Assembly (NCBI GenBank): GCA_020724105.1
Contig: DYHP01000003.1
Coordinates: forward strand, 1-18,056
DNA from: Candidatus Methylomirabilis sp.
Lineage (GTDB): Bacteria; Patescibacteriota; Patescibacteriia; DYHP01
Direction of reading: 5' to 3'
Length of the DNA: 18,056 nt
Position 1 is the stretch's first letter. Each line of letters opens with the position of its first letter. Of this stretch, positions 6,393 to 12,596 are shown piece after piece. The notes beneath the pieces are model-generated. The model had not been told where the DNA came from. It saw nothing but the letters and a program-made list of their open reading frames with translations, and made no database searches. A program made the translations under genes and the position numbers.

Positions 6393-6440
6393 ATCCATTC
6401 GGGTTTTATCTTTCGGTATAACTTAAGTGGATAGTTTTTT
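6391..6440 (+). terminator. terminator-like hairpin and U-tract directly before rplC
   Basis: CTATCCA (6391-6397) pairs with TGGATAG (6428-6434), and the stem continues inward with wobbles and two mismatches to a short loop near TTTC, about 20 steps in all. It is followed by six T (6435-6440), and the rplC ATG is at 6447. A full stop here would silence all downstream genes, so partial termination or attenuation is more likely. This is an inference from the structure. In E. coli the S10 leader attenuated by L4 lies before rpsJ, not here. Confidence 0.5.
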
Positions 6441-6446
6441 GATACT

Positions 6447-7061
6447 ATGAAATTCCTCTTAGGTAAAAAATTGGAAATGTCGCAGAGGTTCAAGGAAGAC
6501 GGAACCGCGATTCCTGTTACTTTGGTTAAAGTTGAACCGTGTTTTGTGGTACGGACAAAGTCCGCAAAAGACGACGGCTACAGCGCTGTCCAAATCGGCG
6601 GCTGCGCCAGCGCGAAAAAAATCTCCAAACCAAAAGCCGGGCAACTGAAAGATTTGCCGACCTTAAAACAATTAAGAGAATTCAGAACAAGCGAAGACGA
6701 GGCAGCGAAGTTTAAAAAGGGCGACAAGATTGAAGCCAGCATTTTCGCGCCGGGCGAAAAGGTTGACATCATCGGTTTTTCAAAAGGAAAGGGTTTTGCC
6801 GGCGTGGTCAAGCGCCACCATTTTCACGGCAGCCCCGCGTCGCATGGCCACAAAGACCAGTTAAGAATGCCGGGTTCAATCGGTTCAAAAAGGCAAGGTC
6901 CGGTTGAGAAAGGCAAAAAAATGGCCGGTCGCATGGGGGGAGAAAGAGTGACGGTGAAAAATCTTGAAATCATTGAAGTAAATGCGGAGAATAATTTATT
7001 GGCAATCAAGGGCGCGATTCCGGGCGCGCGGAATGGCTTAGTATTGATAAAACAAGTATGA
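6447..7061 (+). CDS. rplC: 50S ribosomal protein L3
   Basis: L3 binds 23S rRNA early in assembly and reaches toward the peptidyl transferase centre through its loop. The 204 residues include the standard start MKFLLGKKLEMSQRF, the block GFSKGKGFAGVVKRHHFHG (110-128), and MPGSIGSKRQGPVEKGKKMAGRMG (141-164), the loop that approaches the catalytic site. ATG 6447 follows the terminator-like hairpin by 6 nt, with no Shine-Dalgarno motif. The stop TGA overlaps the start of rplD (ATGA type), so the two are probably translationally coupled. Confidence 0.98.
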   Translation: MKFLLGKKLEMSQRFKEDGTAIPVTLVKVEPCFVVRTKSAKDDGYSAVQIGGCASAKKISKPKAGQLKDLPTLKQLREFRTSEDEAAKFKKGDKIEASIFAPGEKVDIIGFSKGKGFAGVVKRHHFHGSPASHGHKDQLRMPGSIGSKRQGPVEKGKKMAGRMGGERVTVKNLEIIEVNAENNLLAIKGAIPGARNGLVLIKQV

Positions 7062-7690
7062 TGGTTACTGTTTACAATCAAAAGGGCGAAGTGGCGGGAA
7101 AGATGAATCTCGATCCTAAAATTTTTGACGTTCCTGTCAATCCAGCGGTGGTTCATCAGGCGGCCGTTGCCATTATGGCAAATCGCCGTTTGCCCTGGGC
7201 GCACACCAAAACAAGAGGAGACGTGCGCGGCGGCGGCAGAAAACCGTGGCGGCAAAAAGGCACGGGAAGGGCGAGACACGGCTCCATTCGCTCCCCGATT
7301 TGGATAGGGGGCGGCGTCACCTTCGGTCCCAGGAGCGAGCGCAACTACAAGCAAAAGCTCAATAAAAAAATGAAAAGTAAAGCAATCTGTATGTCTTTGA
7401 CCGATAAGGCGAAGGAAAAGAAACTTGTAATTGTTGACGACTTGCAGCTTAAAAGCATTAAGACCAAAGAGTTTTTAAAGATTGTGAAAAGTTTGCCGAT
7501 AGAAACCAAGGCAATCTTTATCCTGCCGGGGAAAAACGAAGTTTTGAGTAAGTCGGCAAGAAACATCCCCGGCGTGGACGTGAAGAGGGTGGGCGATTTG
7601 AATCTTTTGGACGTGCTCGGCGCAAAATTTTTGGTTTTAACAAAAGAATCAGTTAAAAAATTAGAGGAGAAATATGTCGTTACTAAATAA
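7058..7690 (+). CDS. rplD: 50S ribosomal protein L4
   Basis: L4 lines the exit tunnel with a long loop; in E. coli it also represses the S10 operon. The 210 residues contain the loop motif RGGGRKPWRQKGTGRARHG (58-76) and IGGGVTFGPRSERNY, then a Rossmann-like C-terminal part with VIVDDLQL, IFILPGKNE and LDVLGAKFLVLTKESVKKLEE. The start is ATG 7058 overlapping the rplC stop, or the adjacent ATG 7061; the two differ by one Met. Its 3' end overlaps rplW by 17 nt. Whether L4 acts on the leader before rplC is unknown but is the obvious candidate. Confidence 0.97.
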   Translation: MMVTVYNQKGEVAGKMNLDPKIFDVPVNPAVVHQAAVAIMANRRLPWAHTKTRGDVRGGGRKPWRQKGTGRARHGSIRSPIWIGGGVTFGPRSERNYKQKLNKKMKSKAICMSLTDKAKEKKLVIVDDLQLKSIKTKEFLKIVKSLPIETKAIFILPGKNEVLSKSARNIPGVDVKRVGDLNLLDVLGAKFLVLTKESVKKLEEKYVVTK

Positions 7691-8114
7691 AATTAGATTC
7701 TGGCAAAGACCCACAAAAGACGAATCAAAAAAGAAAGCAAAAGAAAAGGTCGCGTCCGCGGCGAAACCAACTCCAAAAAAAGCGGAAATCAAAGAGGAGA
7801 TTAAAATTTTAAAAACCAAGGCGAAATCAGGTTACGCCAATAAAATTTTATTGCGCCCGCTTGTTACCGAAAAGTCGGCGACTTTGGGGGTTTTTAGAAA
7901 ATATACTTTTGAAATTGCGCCGCAAGCAAACAAAACAGAAGTGACGAGAGCGATTTACGATTTATATGGCGAAAAACCGATTGCGGTAAATATATTGAAA
8001 ATCAGCGGCAAAAAGGTGAGATACGGCAGAATTTTAGGTCAAAGAAAAAATTGGAAAAAAGCCGTTGTTACTTTTGCGCCAGGCGTAAAATTGGAGTTAT
8101 ACGAAGGCGTGTAA
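7674..8114 (+). CDS. rplW: 50S ribosomal protein L23 with N-terminal extension
   Basis: L23 sits at the tunnel exit and docks trigger factor and the signal recognition particle. The family core begins near residue 55 (ANKILLRPLVTEKSATL) and goes on with NKTEVTRAIYDLYGEKPIAVNILK and GRKxRYGR-type sequence. The first about 54 residues are a lysine/alanine-rich extension not found in the 100-residue E. coli protein. The start overlaps rplD by 17 nt and is preceded by AGGAG (7665-7669), 4 nt from the ATG: the only clear Shine-Dalgarno site before a gene of this cluster, and it lies inside the rplD coding sequence where no repeat can sit. Confidence 0.96.
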   Translation: MSLLNKIRFWQRPTKDESKKKAKEKVASAAKPTPKKAEIKEEIKILKTKAKSGYANKILLRPLVTEKSATLGVFRKYTFEIAPQANKTEVTRAIYDLYGEKPIAVNILKISGKKVRYGRILGQRKNWKKAVVTFAPGVKLELYEGV

Positions 8115-8372
8115 GCCGCCAATTTACGCCATAACTACGCCAATTCACGCCATTCAATTTTTGGGGGGCTGAAACCTCGATAGATTGGCGTAAAATAGCG
8201 TTGCCCGCCCTGTATCAAGCCGGGGTAAAATGAAACGATTTGGCGCAATGAAAGCCGATTTGCCCGCCGAAGCTTTAGCGGAGGCGGGAGGCGAGTCCCG
8301 AGAGAAAACCATTATAAGGTGTGGGCTCCTCGTCGGGCTTTGATACTGGGGTGATGGCGTTATGTGGCTTCT
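8115..8372 (+). repeat. intergenic palindromic repeat, family 1, copy 3, with an insert (rplW-rplB)
   Basis: The left arm begins right at the rplW stop (CGCCAATTTACGCCATAACTACGCC) and the right arm begins ATTGGCGTAAAATAGCGTTG near 8184-8203. The usual continuation GTGATGGCGTTATGTGGCTTCT is found only at 8351-8372, so about 147 bp (8204-8350) are inserted. The insert has imperfect inverted ends (GTATCAAGCC near 8212 and GGCTTTGATAC near 8337) and a G/C-rich palindrome CCCGCC (8263-8268)/GGCGGG (8283-8288). GGCTTCT at 8366-8372 lies 6 nt before the rplB ATG. Confidence 0.75.
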
Positions 8373-8378
8373 AATTTT

Positions 8379-9209
8379 ATGGGAATAAGGATTTACAAAC
8401 CAACAACCGCAGGCAGACGTCTCACAACAGTAGACGACTTTTCCGATATTACAAAAAAGGAGCCGGAGAAATCTTTGATAATCATTAAAAAAGGCAAGGG
8501 CGGACGCAACGCGCAAGGAAAAATTACCGTTCGCCATCGCGGCGGAGGCGTTAAAAGATACATCAGAATTATTGATTGGCGACAGAGGAATTATAATAAA
8601 CCCGCAACCGTCCAGTCGGTAGAGTATGACCCGAGCAGAGGCGCAAGAATCATTTTGATTAAATATGAAACCGGCGAGAAATCATATATTGTCGCCCCAA
8701 TGGGCATTAAAGTCGGAGACGAAATAATGTCGTCGCTTAATAAAATCGAAATTAAAATCGGCAATCGAATGCCATTAAAATACATTCCGTTGGGTTCGAT
8801 GGTTCACAATGTGGAATTGCAACCCGGTCAAGGAGCAAAAATAATTAGAGGCGCCGGCTGCGGAGCGCAGATTTTGGCCTTTAAAGACGGTTACGCGCAT
8901 TTAAAATTCCCTTCCGGAGAGATAAGAAAAGTTAGGGATGATTGCAGCGCGACAGTGGGAGTGGTAAGCAATCCCGAGCATGGCTTGATCAGGATAGGCA
9001 AGGCGGGACGCAAGAGGCTTATGGGCTGGCGTCCCGAAGTTCGCGGCAAAGCAATGAATCCAGTGGATCACCCGCACGGCGGCGGTGAAGGTCATTGCCC
9101 AATAGGTTTAAAGGGGCCCAAAACGCCGTGGGGCAAACCGGCGCTGGGAGTAAAGACAAGAAATAAACATAAGTATAGTACTAAATTTATAATTAAACGG
9201 AGGAAATAG
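8379..9209 (+). CDS. rplB: 50S ribosomal protein L2
   Basis: L2 is a core large-subunit protein needed for subunit joining and peptidyl transfer. The 276 residues carry the N-terminal block IRIYKPTTAGRR, the RNA-binding KITVRHRGGGVKR region, VHNVELQPGQGAKI, and VDHPHGGGEG (about 229-238) with the conserved histidine, followed by TPWGK. A longer frame opens at GTG 8364, but that GTG is part of the conserved repeat end GTGGCTTCTAA. ATG 8379 gives the family start MGIRIYKP and the constant repeat-to-start spacing, so I use it. Confidence 0.97.
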   Translation: MGIRIYKPTTAGRRLTTVDDFSDITKKEPEKSLIIIKKGKGGRNAQGKITVRHRGGGVKRYIRIIDWRQRNYNKPATVQSVEYDPSRGARIILIKYETGEKSYIVAPMGIKVGDEIMSSLNKIEIKIGNRMPLKYIPLGSMVHNVELQPGQGAKIIRGAGCGAQILAFKDGYAHLKFPSGEIRKVRDDCSATVGVVSNPEHGLIRIGKAGRKRLMGWRPEVRGKAMNPVDHPHGGGEGHCPIGLKGPKTPWGKPALGVKTRNKHKYSTKFIIKRRK

Positions 9210-9265
9210 AGAGTTAAAAATCTAAAGCACGAATTTCAAATTTGAAAATTTTAACGAAGTAAAAT
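9210..9265 (+). repeat. A/T palindrome between rplB and rpsS
   Basis: GTTAAAA (from 9213) and TTTTAAC (to about 9255) are outer arms around the perfect palindrome TTTCAAATTTGAAA. AAAATTTT occurs twice behind it. It follows the pattern of a hairpin between stop and next start but matches none of the repeated families here. Confidence 0.5.
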
Positions 9266-9272
9266 TTTGTAT

Positions 9273-9617
9273 ATGTCCCGAAGTTTGAAAAAAGGACCTC
9301 ACATAGACGAAAGATTGCTAAAAAAAATCTCCAAATTCAAGACAGGAGACAAGACTATTGTTAAAACATGGTCAAGGCAAGCGGTTATCACGCCAGAAAT
9401 GGTGGGTTTTACGGTCGGCGTTTACAATGGGAAAACGCATATCCCCGTTCATATTATTGAAAATATGGTTGGTCACCGATTGGGCGAATTTTCTCACACG
9501 AGAAAATTTGCGCGTCACGGCGGCAGGATGCAAAGGGAATTGGAGGCGGCGCAAGCGATAAAGGAGGACACTTCGGCCGCGCCGGCAGTAAAACCGGTTA
9601 GCGCTATCAGTAAGTAA
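9273..9617 (+). CDS. rpsS: 30S ribosomal protein S19
   Basis: S19 binds 16S rRNA in the 30S head and touches the A-site tRNA. The product has 114 residues, against about 92 in E. coli. The family part is MSRSLKKGPHIDERLLKKI at the N-terminus, then WSRQAVITPEMVG, GKTHIPVHIIENMVGHRLGEFSHTRKF and HGG. The extra C-terminal about 20 residues (from EAAQAIKED to SAISK) are alanine/valine-rich and probably disordered. ATG 9273 gives the family start; TTG at 9267 would add only two residues. Confidence 0.97.
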   Translation: MSRSLKKGPHIDERLLKKISKFKTGDKTIVKTWSRQAVITPEMVGFTVGVYNGKTHIPVHIIENMVGHRLGEFSHTRKFARHGGRMQRELEAAQAIKEDTSAAPAVKPVSAISK

Positions 9618-9624
9618 TTTTTAT

Positions 9625-9660
9625 AAATCTTATCAGACCTATCAGTCCTATTAGTCTTAT
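9625..9660 (+). repeat. 9-bp tandem repeat, family 3 (rpsS-rplV)
   Basis: Units in register are AAATCTTAT (degenerate), CAGACCTAT, CAGTCCTAT and TAGTCTTAT. The last unit ends in AT at 9659-9660, and the following G completes the rplV ATG. AGAC and AGTC units can pair with GTCT and GACT units on the other side. Confidence 0.8.
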
Positions 9661-9994
9661 GGAAATTTTAGCAAAAGCAAAATACATCAGAATGTCGCCC
9701 CGAAAAGTGAGGCTTGTTATTGATTTGGTGCGCGGCGCGGCGGTTGATAAAGCCTTAAATCAATTGCAATTTTTAAGAAAAGACGCCGCGAAACCGGTAA
9801 AGAAATTGGTTGAGTCGGCAATCGCCAACGCCGTAAATAATTTTAAATTGAAAAGAGAAAATTTATATATTAAAAAAATAATTTGCGACGGAGGCCCGTC
9901 GTTGAAAAGATGGCGTCCGAGGGCTCGGGGCCGCGCGGCGCCGATTCTCAAAAGAACAGGCCATATCACAATAGTATTGGACGAAAGAACATAG
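9659..9994 (+). CDS. rplV: 50S ribosomal protein L22
   Basis: L22 forms part of the exit tunnel wall through a long beta hairpin. The 111 residues match the family: AKAKYIRMSPRKVRLVIDLVRG at the start, AKPVKKLVESAIANAVNN in the middle and the hairpin tip with GPSLKRWRPRARGRAAPILKRTGHI. The first two bases of the ATG are the last two bases of the 9-bp tandem repeat. No Shine-Dalgarno motif is present. A family 5 repeat starts after the stop. Confidence 0.98.
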   Translation: MEILAKAKYIRMSPRKVRLVIDLVRGAAVDKALNQLQFLRKDAAKPVKKLVESAIANAVNNFKLKRENLYIKKIICDGGPSLKRWRPRARGRAAPILKRTGHITIVLDERT

Positions 9995-10008
9995 AAAATG
10001 AGAAACAC

Positions 10009-10060
10009 AAGAACTAAAGAAAAAAATGTTTTTAGTTCTTCAGTTCTTAGGTTCTTTTGT
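10009..10060 (+). repeat. intergenic repeat, family 5, copy 1 (rplV-rpsC)
   Basis: AAGAACTAAA (10009-10018) pairs perfectly with TTTAGTTCTT (10031-10040). The right arm continues as an 8-bp series TTTAGTTC, TTCAGTTC, TTAGGTTC, TTTTGTT running to 9 nt before the rpsC start. The rpsQ-rplN spacer has the same design. Confidence 0.75.
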
Positions 10061-10068
10061 TAAAAAGT

Positions 10069-10761
10069 GTGGGTCAAAAGGTCCATCCAAAAGTATTCCG
10101 CATCGGCGTAATAAAAAACTGGGATTCAAAATGGTTCGCCAGATTCAAGAATAAGGAGTATCAAAAACGACTTAAGGAAGACGCGAAGATTCGCGAGATG
10201 ATTGAAAGTTTATGCAAGACGGCCGGCGTGGATAAAATAGAAATCGAAAGGAATGTTGACAGCATAACCGTCATTGTTCAAGTTGCCAAGCCGGGCATGA
10301 TTATCGGTCGCGGCGGCGCCGCAATCGAAGAATTGAGAAAAAAAATCATTAAGGCGATGTGGCTGAGCAGAAAAATTAATTTCAATTTGAATATTATTGA
10401 AGTGGGCAAAGCGTCGCTTTCCGCAAAAATCATGGCGGACAATATGATAATTGATTTGGAAAAACGCATGCCCTTTCGCCGCGTTTTGAAGCAGGCGCTT
10501 GAACGCGTTGAAAAAGCCGGCGCCAAAGGAGCGAAAGTGTCAGTCAGCGGGAGATTGAACGGCGCGGAAATCGCGAGGCAGGAGAAATTGTCGTGGGGCT
10601 CCATTCCTCTGCACAATTTAAGGGCCGACATTGATTACGCCTGCGGTGTCGCGCGCACCATTTACGGCACCATAGGCGTTAAAGTATGGATTTACAAAGG
10701 CGAGGTATTTGAGAAATCGCCAAAAGACGCCACAACTACGCCAAAAAACACCAGAATTTAG
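10069..10761 (+). CDS. rpsC: 30S ribosomal protein S3
   Basis: S3 forms the mRNA entry site and has helicase-like activity together with S4 and S5. The start chosen is GTG 10069, giving the near-universal MGQKVHP; a TTG at 10057 would add four residues from the repeat. The 230 residues contain the KH-2 domain with the GRGG loop (80-83, in PGMIIGRGGAAIEEL), then RPFRR-like MPFRRVLKQALE and GVKVWIYKGEVF. The last 14 residues (SPKDATTTPKNTRI) are encoded by the left arm of a family 1 repeat, so the C-terminal tail is repeat-derived. S3 tails vary between bacteria, so function is probably unaffected. Confidence 0.97.
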   Translation: MGQKVHPKVFRIGVIKNWDSKWFARFKNKEYQKRLKEDAKIREMIESLCKTAGVDKIEIERNVDSITVIVQVAKPGMIIGRGGAAIEELRKKIIKAMWLSRKINFNLNIIEVGKASLSAKIMADNMIIDLEKRMPFRRVLKQALERVEKAGAKGAKVSVSGRLNGAEIARQEKLSWGSIPLHNLRADIDYACGVARTIYGTIGVKVWIYKGEVFEKSPKDATTTPKNTRI

Positions 10762-10792
10762 CGTTAAGGGATGATGGCGTTAAGTGGCTTCT
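10718..10792 (+). repeat. intergenic palindromic repeat, family 1, copy 4 (overlaps the rpsC end)
   Basis: The left arm CGCCAAAAGACGCCACAACTACGCC lies inside the rpsC coding sequence, and the rpsC stop is in the loop. The right arm is TTTAGCGTTAAGG then ATGATGGCGTTAAGTGGCTTCT. GGCTTCT at 10786-10792 is 7 nt before the rplP ATG. Confidence 0.8.
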
Positions 10793-10799
10793 TATAAGT

Positions 10800-11207
10800 A
10801 TGCTGTTACCAAAGAAAGTAAAATATAGAAAATGGCAAAAGGGTCGCGGGAGAAACGTGCGGCTTGCTTCCGATAAAACCGAATTAAATTACGGGACATT
10901 CGGCCTTAAAGCCACGACAGCGGCTTGGGTTACCGCCAGACAAATCGAATCGGCGCGCCGCACCATTACCCACAGCCTTAAAAGGGGCGGCAAACTTTGG
11001 ATTAGAATATTTCCCGACAAACCCATAACCACAAAAGGAGAAGTTCGCATGGGTGGAGGCAAGGGGGCGGTTGACCATTATGTTGCCGTAGTCAGGGCCG
11101 GCACGATTATGTTTGAATTGGACGGCGTTGACGAAGCGACCGCCAAAAAATCGTTCGGTTTGGCCGCTTACAAGTTGCCTTTAAGAAGCAGAATAGTTAT
11201 GAAATAA
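10800..11207 (+). CDS. rplP: 50S ribosomal protein L16
   Basis: L16 contacts the A-site tRNA and is needed late in large-subunit assembly. The 135 residues match the family length. Signatures are MLLPKKVKYRKWQKGRGRN (1-19), FGLKA, the TARQIESARRTITHSLKRGGKLWIRIFPDKP block and the loop RMGGGKGAVDHYVAVV, which includes the arginine hydroxylated in E. coli. ATG 10800 follows the end of a family 1 repeat with no Shine-Dalgarno motif. Confidence 0.98.
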   Translation: MLLPKKVKYRKWQKGRGRNVRLASDKTELNYGTFGLKATTAAWVTARQIESARRTITHSLKRGGKLWIRIFPDKPITTKGEVRMGGGKGAVDHYVAVVRAGTIMFELDGVDEATAKKSFGLAAYKLPLRSRIVMK

Positions 11208-11339
11208 AATTCAGCGTTATTCTGCGTTGTCACGAGCGTAGCGAGTGAGCGGCGTAGTTCGGCGATGAAACGTTTCATAGAAGCCGAAAAATGCCGTGGT
11301 TTGACTTAAAGTCGGACCCTATGCCGAATGACGCCGTTG
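11208..11339 (+). repeat. intergenic palindromic repeat, family 2, copy 2 (rplP-rpmC)
   Basis: The core is CGGC...TTCGGC (11250-11263) with GCCGAA (11283-11288) and GCCG (11293-11296); its loop is the perfect palindrome ATGAAACGTTTCAT (11265-11278). Outer arms GCGTTATTCTGC and GCCGAATGACGC pair with only two G-T wobbles, closing the whole spacer. It shares long blocks with 1252-1377. It also contains GACTTAAAGTC, the centre of the palindrome before secY. Confidence 0.75.
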
Positions 11340-11342
11340 ATT

Positions 11343-11522
11343 ATGATTAAAGAATTAAAAACAAAATCCAAAGAAGAACTTAAAGAAATCTTAAAGGAAA
11401 CGCAAGAGAAATTGCGCGACGCTCGCTTTAAAGTTACACAAAAACAGTTGAAAAACGTAAGAGATATCAGAGAACTAAAAAAGACAATTGCTCGTATCTT
11501 TACACTATTTAATCAAAAATAA
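11343..11522 (+). CDS. rpmC: 50S ribosomal protein L29
   Basis: L29 is a small helical hairpin near the tunnel exit, next to L23. The 59 residues are at the short end of the family: MIKELKTKSKEELKEILKETQEKLRDARFKVTQKQLKNVRDIRELKKTIARIFTL, containing the typical KNVRDIRELKKTIARI motif. The frame is open from ATG 11328, but those five extra codons come from the repeat; ATG 11343 gives the standard MIKELK start. rpsQ follows after only 5 nt. Confidence 0.95.
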   Translation: MIKELKTKSKEELKEILKETQEKLRDARFKVTQKQLKNVRDIRELKKTIARIFTLFNQK

Positions 11523-11527
11523 TCATT

Positions 11528-11803
11528 ATGGCAAAAATAGATAGACGATTTGTGGGCACCGTCATCTCCGATAAAATGCGGAAAACCATTATCGTGAAAG
11601 TTGACAGGAAAAAAATGTATCCTAAATACGGAAAATATTTTATTGTCAGCAAAAAATATCACGTCCATTGCGAAGACCAGAATGTTAAAAAAGGGGATAA
11701 AGTCATTTTTAAAGAATGCCGACCTCTTTCGAAAACAAAAAGGTGGACATTTCTTCAAAACGAAGAAACAGAGAAACACAGAAACAAAGAAACGCGAGAA
11801 TAA
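11528..11803 (+). CDS. rpsQ: 30S ribosomal protein S17
   Basis: S17 is a primary 16S rRNA binder with an OB-like fold. The 91 residues show the core RRFVGTVISDKMRKTIIVKVDRK, then CEDQNVKKGDKVIFKECRPLSKTKRWTFL. From residue 79 the tail EETEKHRNKETRE is encoded by the left arm of a family 5 repeat that runs over the stop codon, extending an otherwise ordinary protein. It starts 5 nt after rpmC, one of the few junctions too short for a repeat, and the start has no Shine-Dalgarno motif. Confidence 0.97.
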   Translation: MAKIDRRFVGTVISDKMRKTIIVKVDRKKMYPKYGKYFIVSKKYHVHCEDQNVKKGDKVIFKECRPLSKTKRWTFLQNEETEKHRNKETRE

Positions 11804-11844
11804 AATTGTTCTTAAGTTTCTTTGTTCTTAAGTTCTTTTGTTGC
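11762..11844 (+). repeat. intergenic repeat, family 5, copy 2 (overlaps the rpsQ end)
   Basis: AACAAAGAAAC (11783-11793) lies in rpsQ and pairs perfectly with GTTTCTTTGTT (11816-11826) after the stop. The right arm continues with CTTAAGTTC and TTTTGTTG, ending 8 nt before the rplN ATG. Same design as 10009-10060. Confidence 0.75.
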
Positions 11845-11852
11845 GTAAGCAT

Positions 11853-12224
11853 ATGATTCAACATAGGACGATGCTGAAGGTGGCGGATAATAGCGGAGCG
11901 AAAAAGCTTCAGTGCATTCGTGTTTTGGGCGGCTACAAAAAAAGGTATGCGGCGCTGGGCGATATTGTCACTTGCGCGGTGAAAGAGGCGGAACCTCACG
12001 GCTTGGTGAAAACTCATGACGTTGTTCATGCGGTAGTGGTCAGAACCAGAAAAGAAATGAGAAGAAAAGACGGTTCGTATATTCGTTTCAGCGACAACGC
12101 GGTCGTTATTATCGACAGGAAATCAAAAGAGCCCAAAGGTTCTCGCATTTTCGGACCGGTTGCCCGCGAGTTAAGAGCCGGCGGATTTGCGAAGATTGTT
12201 TCTTTGGCACCGGAAGTTTTATAG
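11853..12224 (+). CDS. rplN: 50S ribosomal protein L14
   Basis: L14 binds 23S rRNA at the subunit interface and is the docking site of the silencing factor RsfS. The 123 residues match the family exactly in length: MIQHRTMLKVADNSGAKKL (1-19), IRVLGG, AVVVRTRKEMRRKDGSYIRF and the C-terminal RIFGPVARELR and KIVSLAPEVL. The frame opens at TTG 11838 inside the repeat, but ATG 11853 gives the near-universal MIQ start. rplX follows after 16 nt. Confidence 0.98.
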   Translation: MIQHRTMLKVADNSGAKKLQCIRVLGGYKKRYAALGDIVTCAVKEAEPHGLVKTHDVVHAVVVRTRKEMRRKDGSYIRFSDNAVVIIDRKSKEPKGSRIFGPVARELRAGGFAKIVSLAPEVL

Positions 12225-12240
12225 CCGCCATTCTACTCAT

Positions 12241-12546
12241 ATGAGAATCAAAAAAGGCGACCAAGTTAAAATTCTTGCAGGCAAAGACCGCGGAAAAACG
12301 GGCAATGTTTTGCGTGTCATACCTGATGAGGAACGGGTCGTTGTTGAAAACATAAATGTTCACAAAAAGCACACAGGACCGAGGCGTTCAGGCGAAAAAG
12401 GCCAGATTATTCAAGCGCCCGCGCCGATTCATATTTCCAATATAGCCTTAATCTGCACCAAGTGCGGCAAACCGACCAGGGTTGGCTTCAGGTTTGAGGA
12501 AACCAAAAAGGTCAGGTATTGCAAAAAATGTGGGAAGGTGATTTAA
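12241..12546 (+). CDS. rplX: 50S ribosomal protein L24, zinc-ribbon form
   Basis: L24 is an assembly starter of the large subunit. The 101 residues begin with a KOW motif (KKGDQVKILAGKDRGKTGNVLRV, about 4-26). The C-terminus has two CxxC pairs, Cys72/Cys75 and Cys94/Cys97, which probably bind zinc. Many bacterial L24 proteins carry such a ribbon. ATG 12241 gives the normal start; the longer open frame from 12187 lies inside rplN. The protein is complete and followed after 1 nt by the 9-bp repeat leading to rplE. Confidence 0.96.
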   Translation: MRIKKGDQVKILAGKDRGKTGNVLRVIPDEERVVVENINVHKKHTGPRRSGEKGQIIQAPAPIHISNIALICTKCGKPTRVGFRFEETKKVRYCKKCGKVI

Positions 12547-12547
12547 T

Positions 12548-12596
12548 TAGTCCAATCGGCCGGACCTATTGGACTTATTGGACCTATCGGACTTAT
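12548..12596 (+). repeat. 9-bp tandem repeat, family 3 (rplX-rplE)
   Basis: TAGTCCAAT, then CGGC, then four units in register: CGGACCTAT, TGGACTTAT, TGGACCTAT, CGGACTTAT. The last ends in AT at 12595-12596, completing the rplE ATG with the next G. AGTCCAAT (12549-12556) pairs perfectly with ATTGGACT (12568-12575). Confidence 0.85.

Noticed and set aside
8364..8378. GTG start for rplB
   Set aside because: The GTG belongs to the repeat end GTGGCTTCT, and L2 proteins start at the MGIRIYKP position used here.
8154..8537. 127-codon minus-strand ORF containing ASAKASAGK
   Set aside because: This is the translation of the G/C-rich palindrome and the antisense of rplB; such peptides appear in CPR annotations as repeat artefacts.
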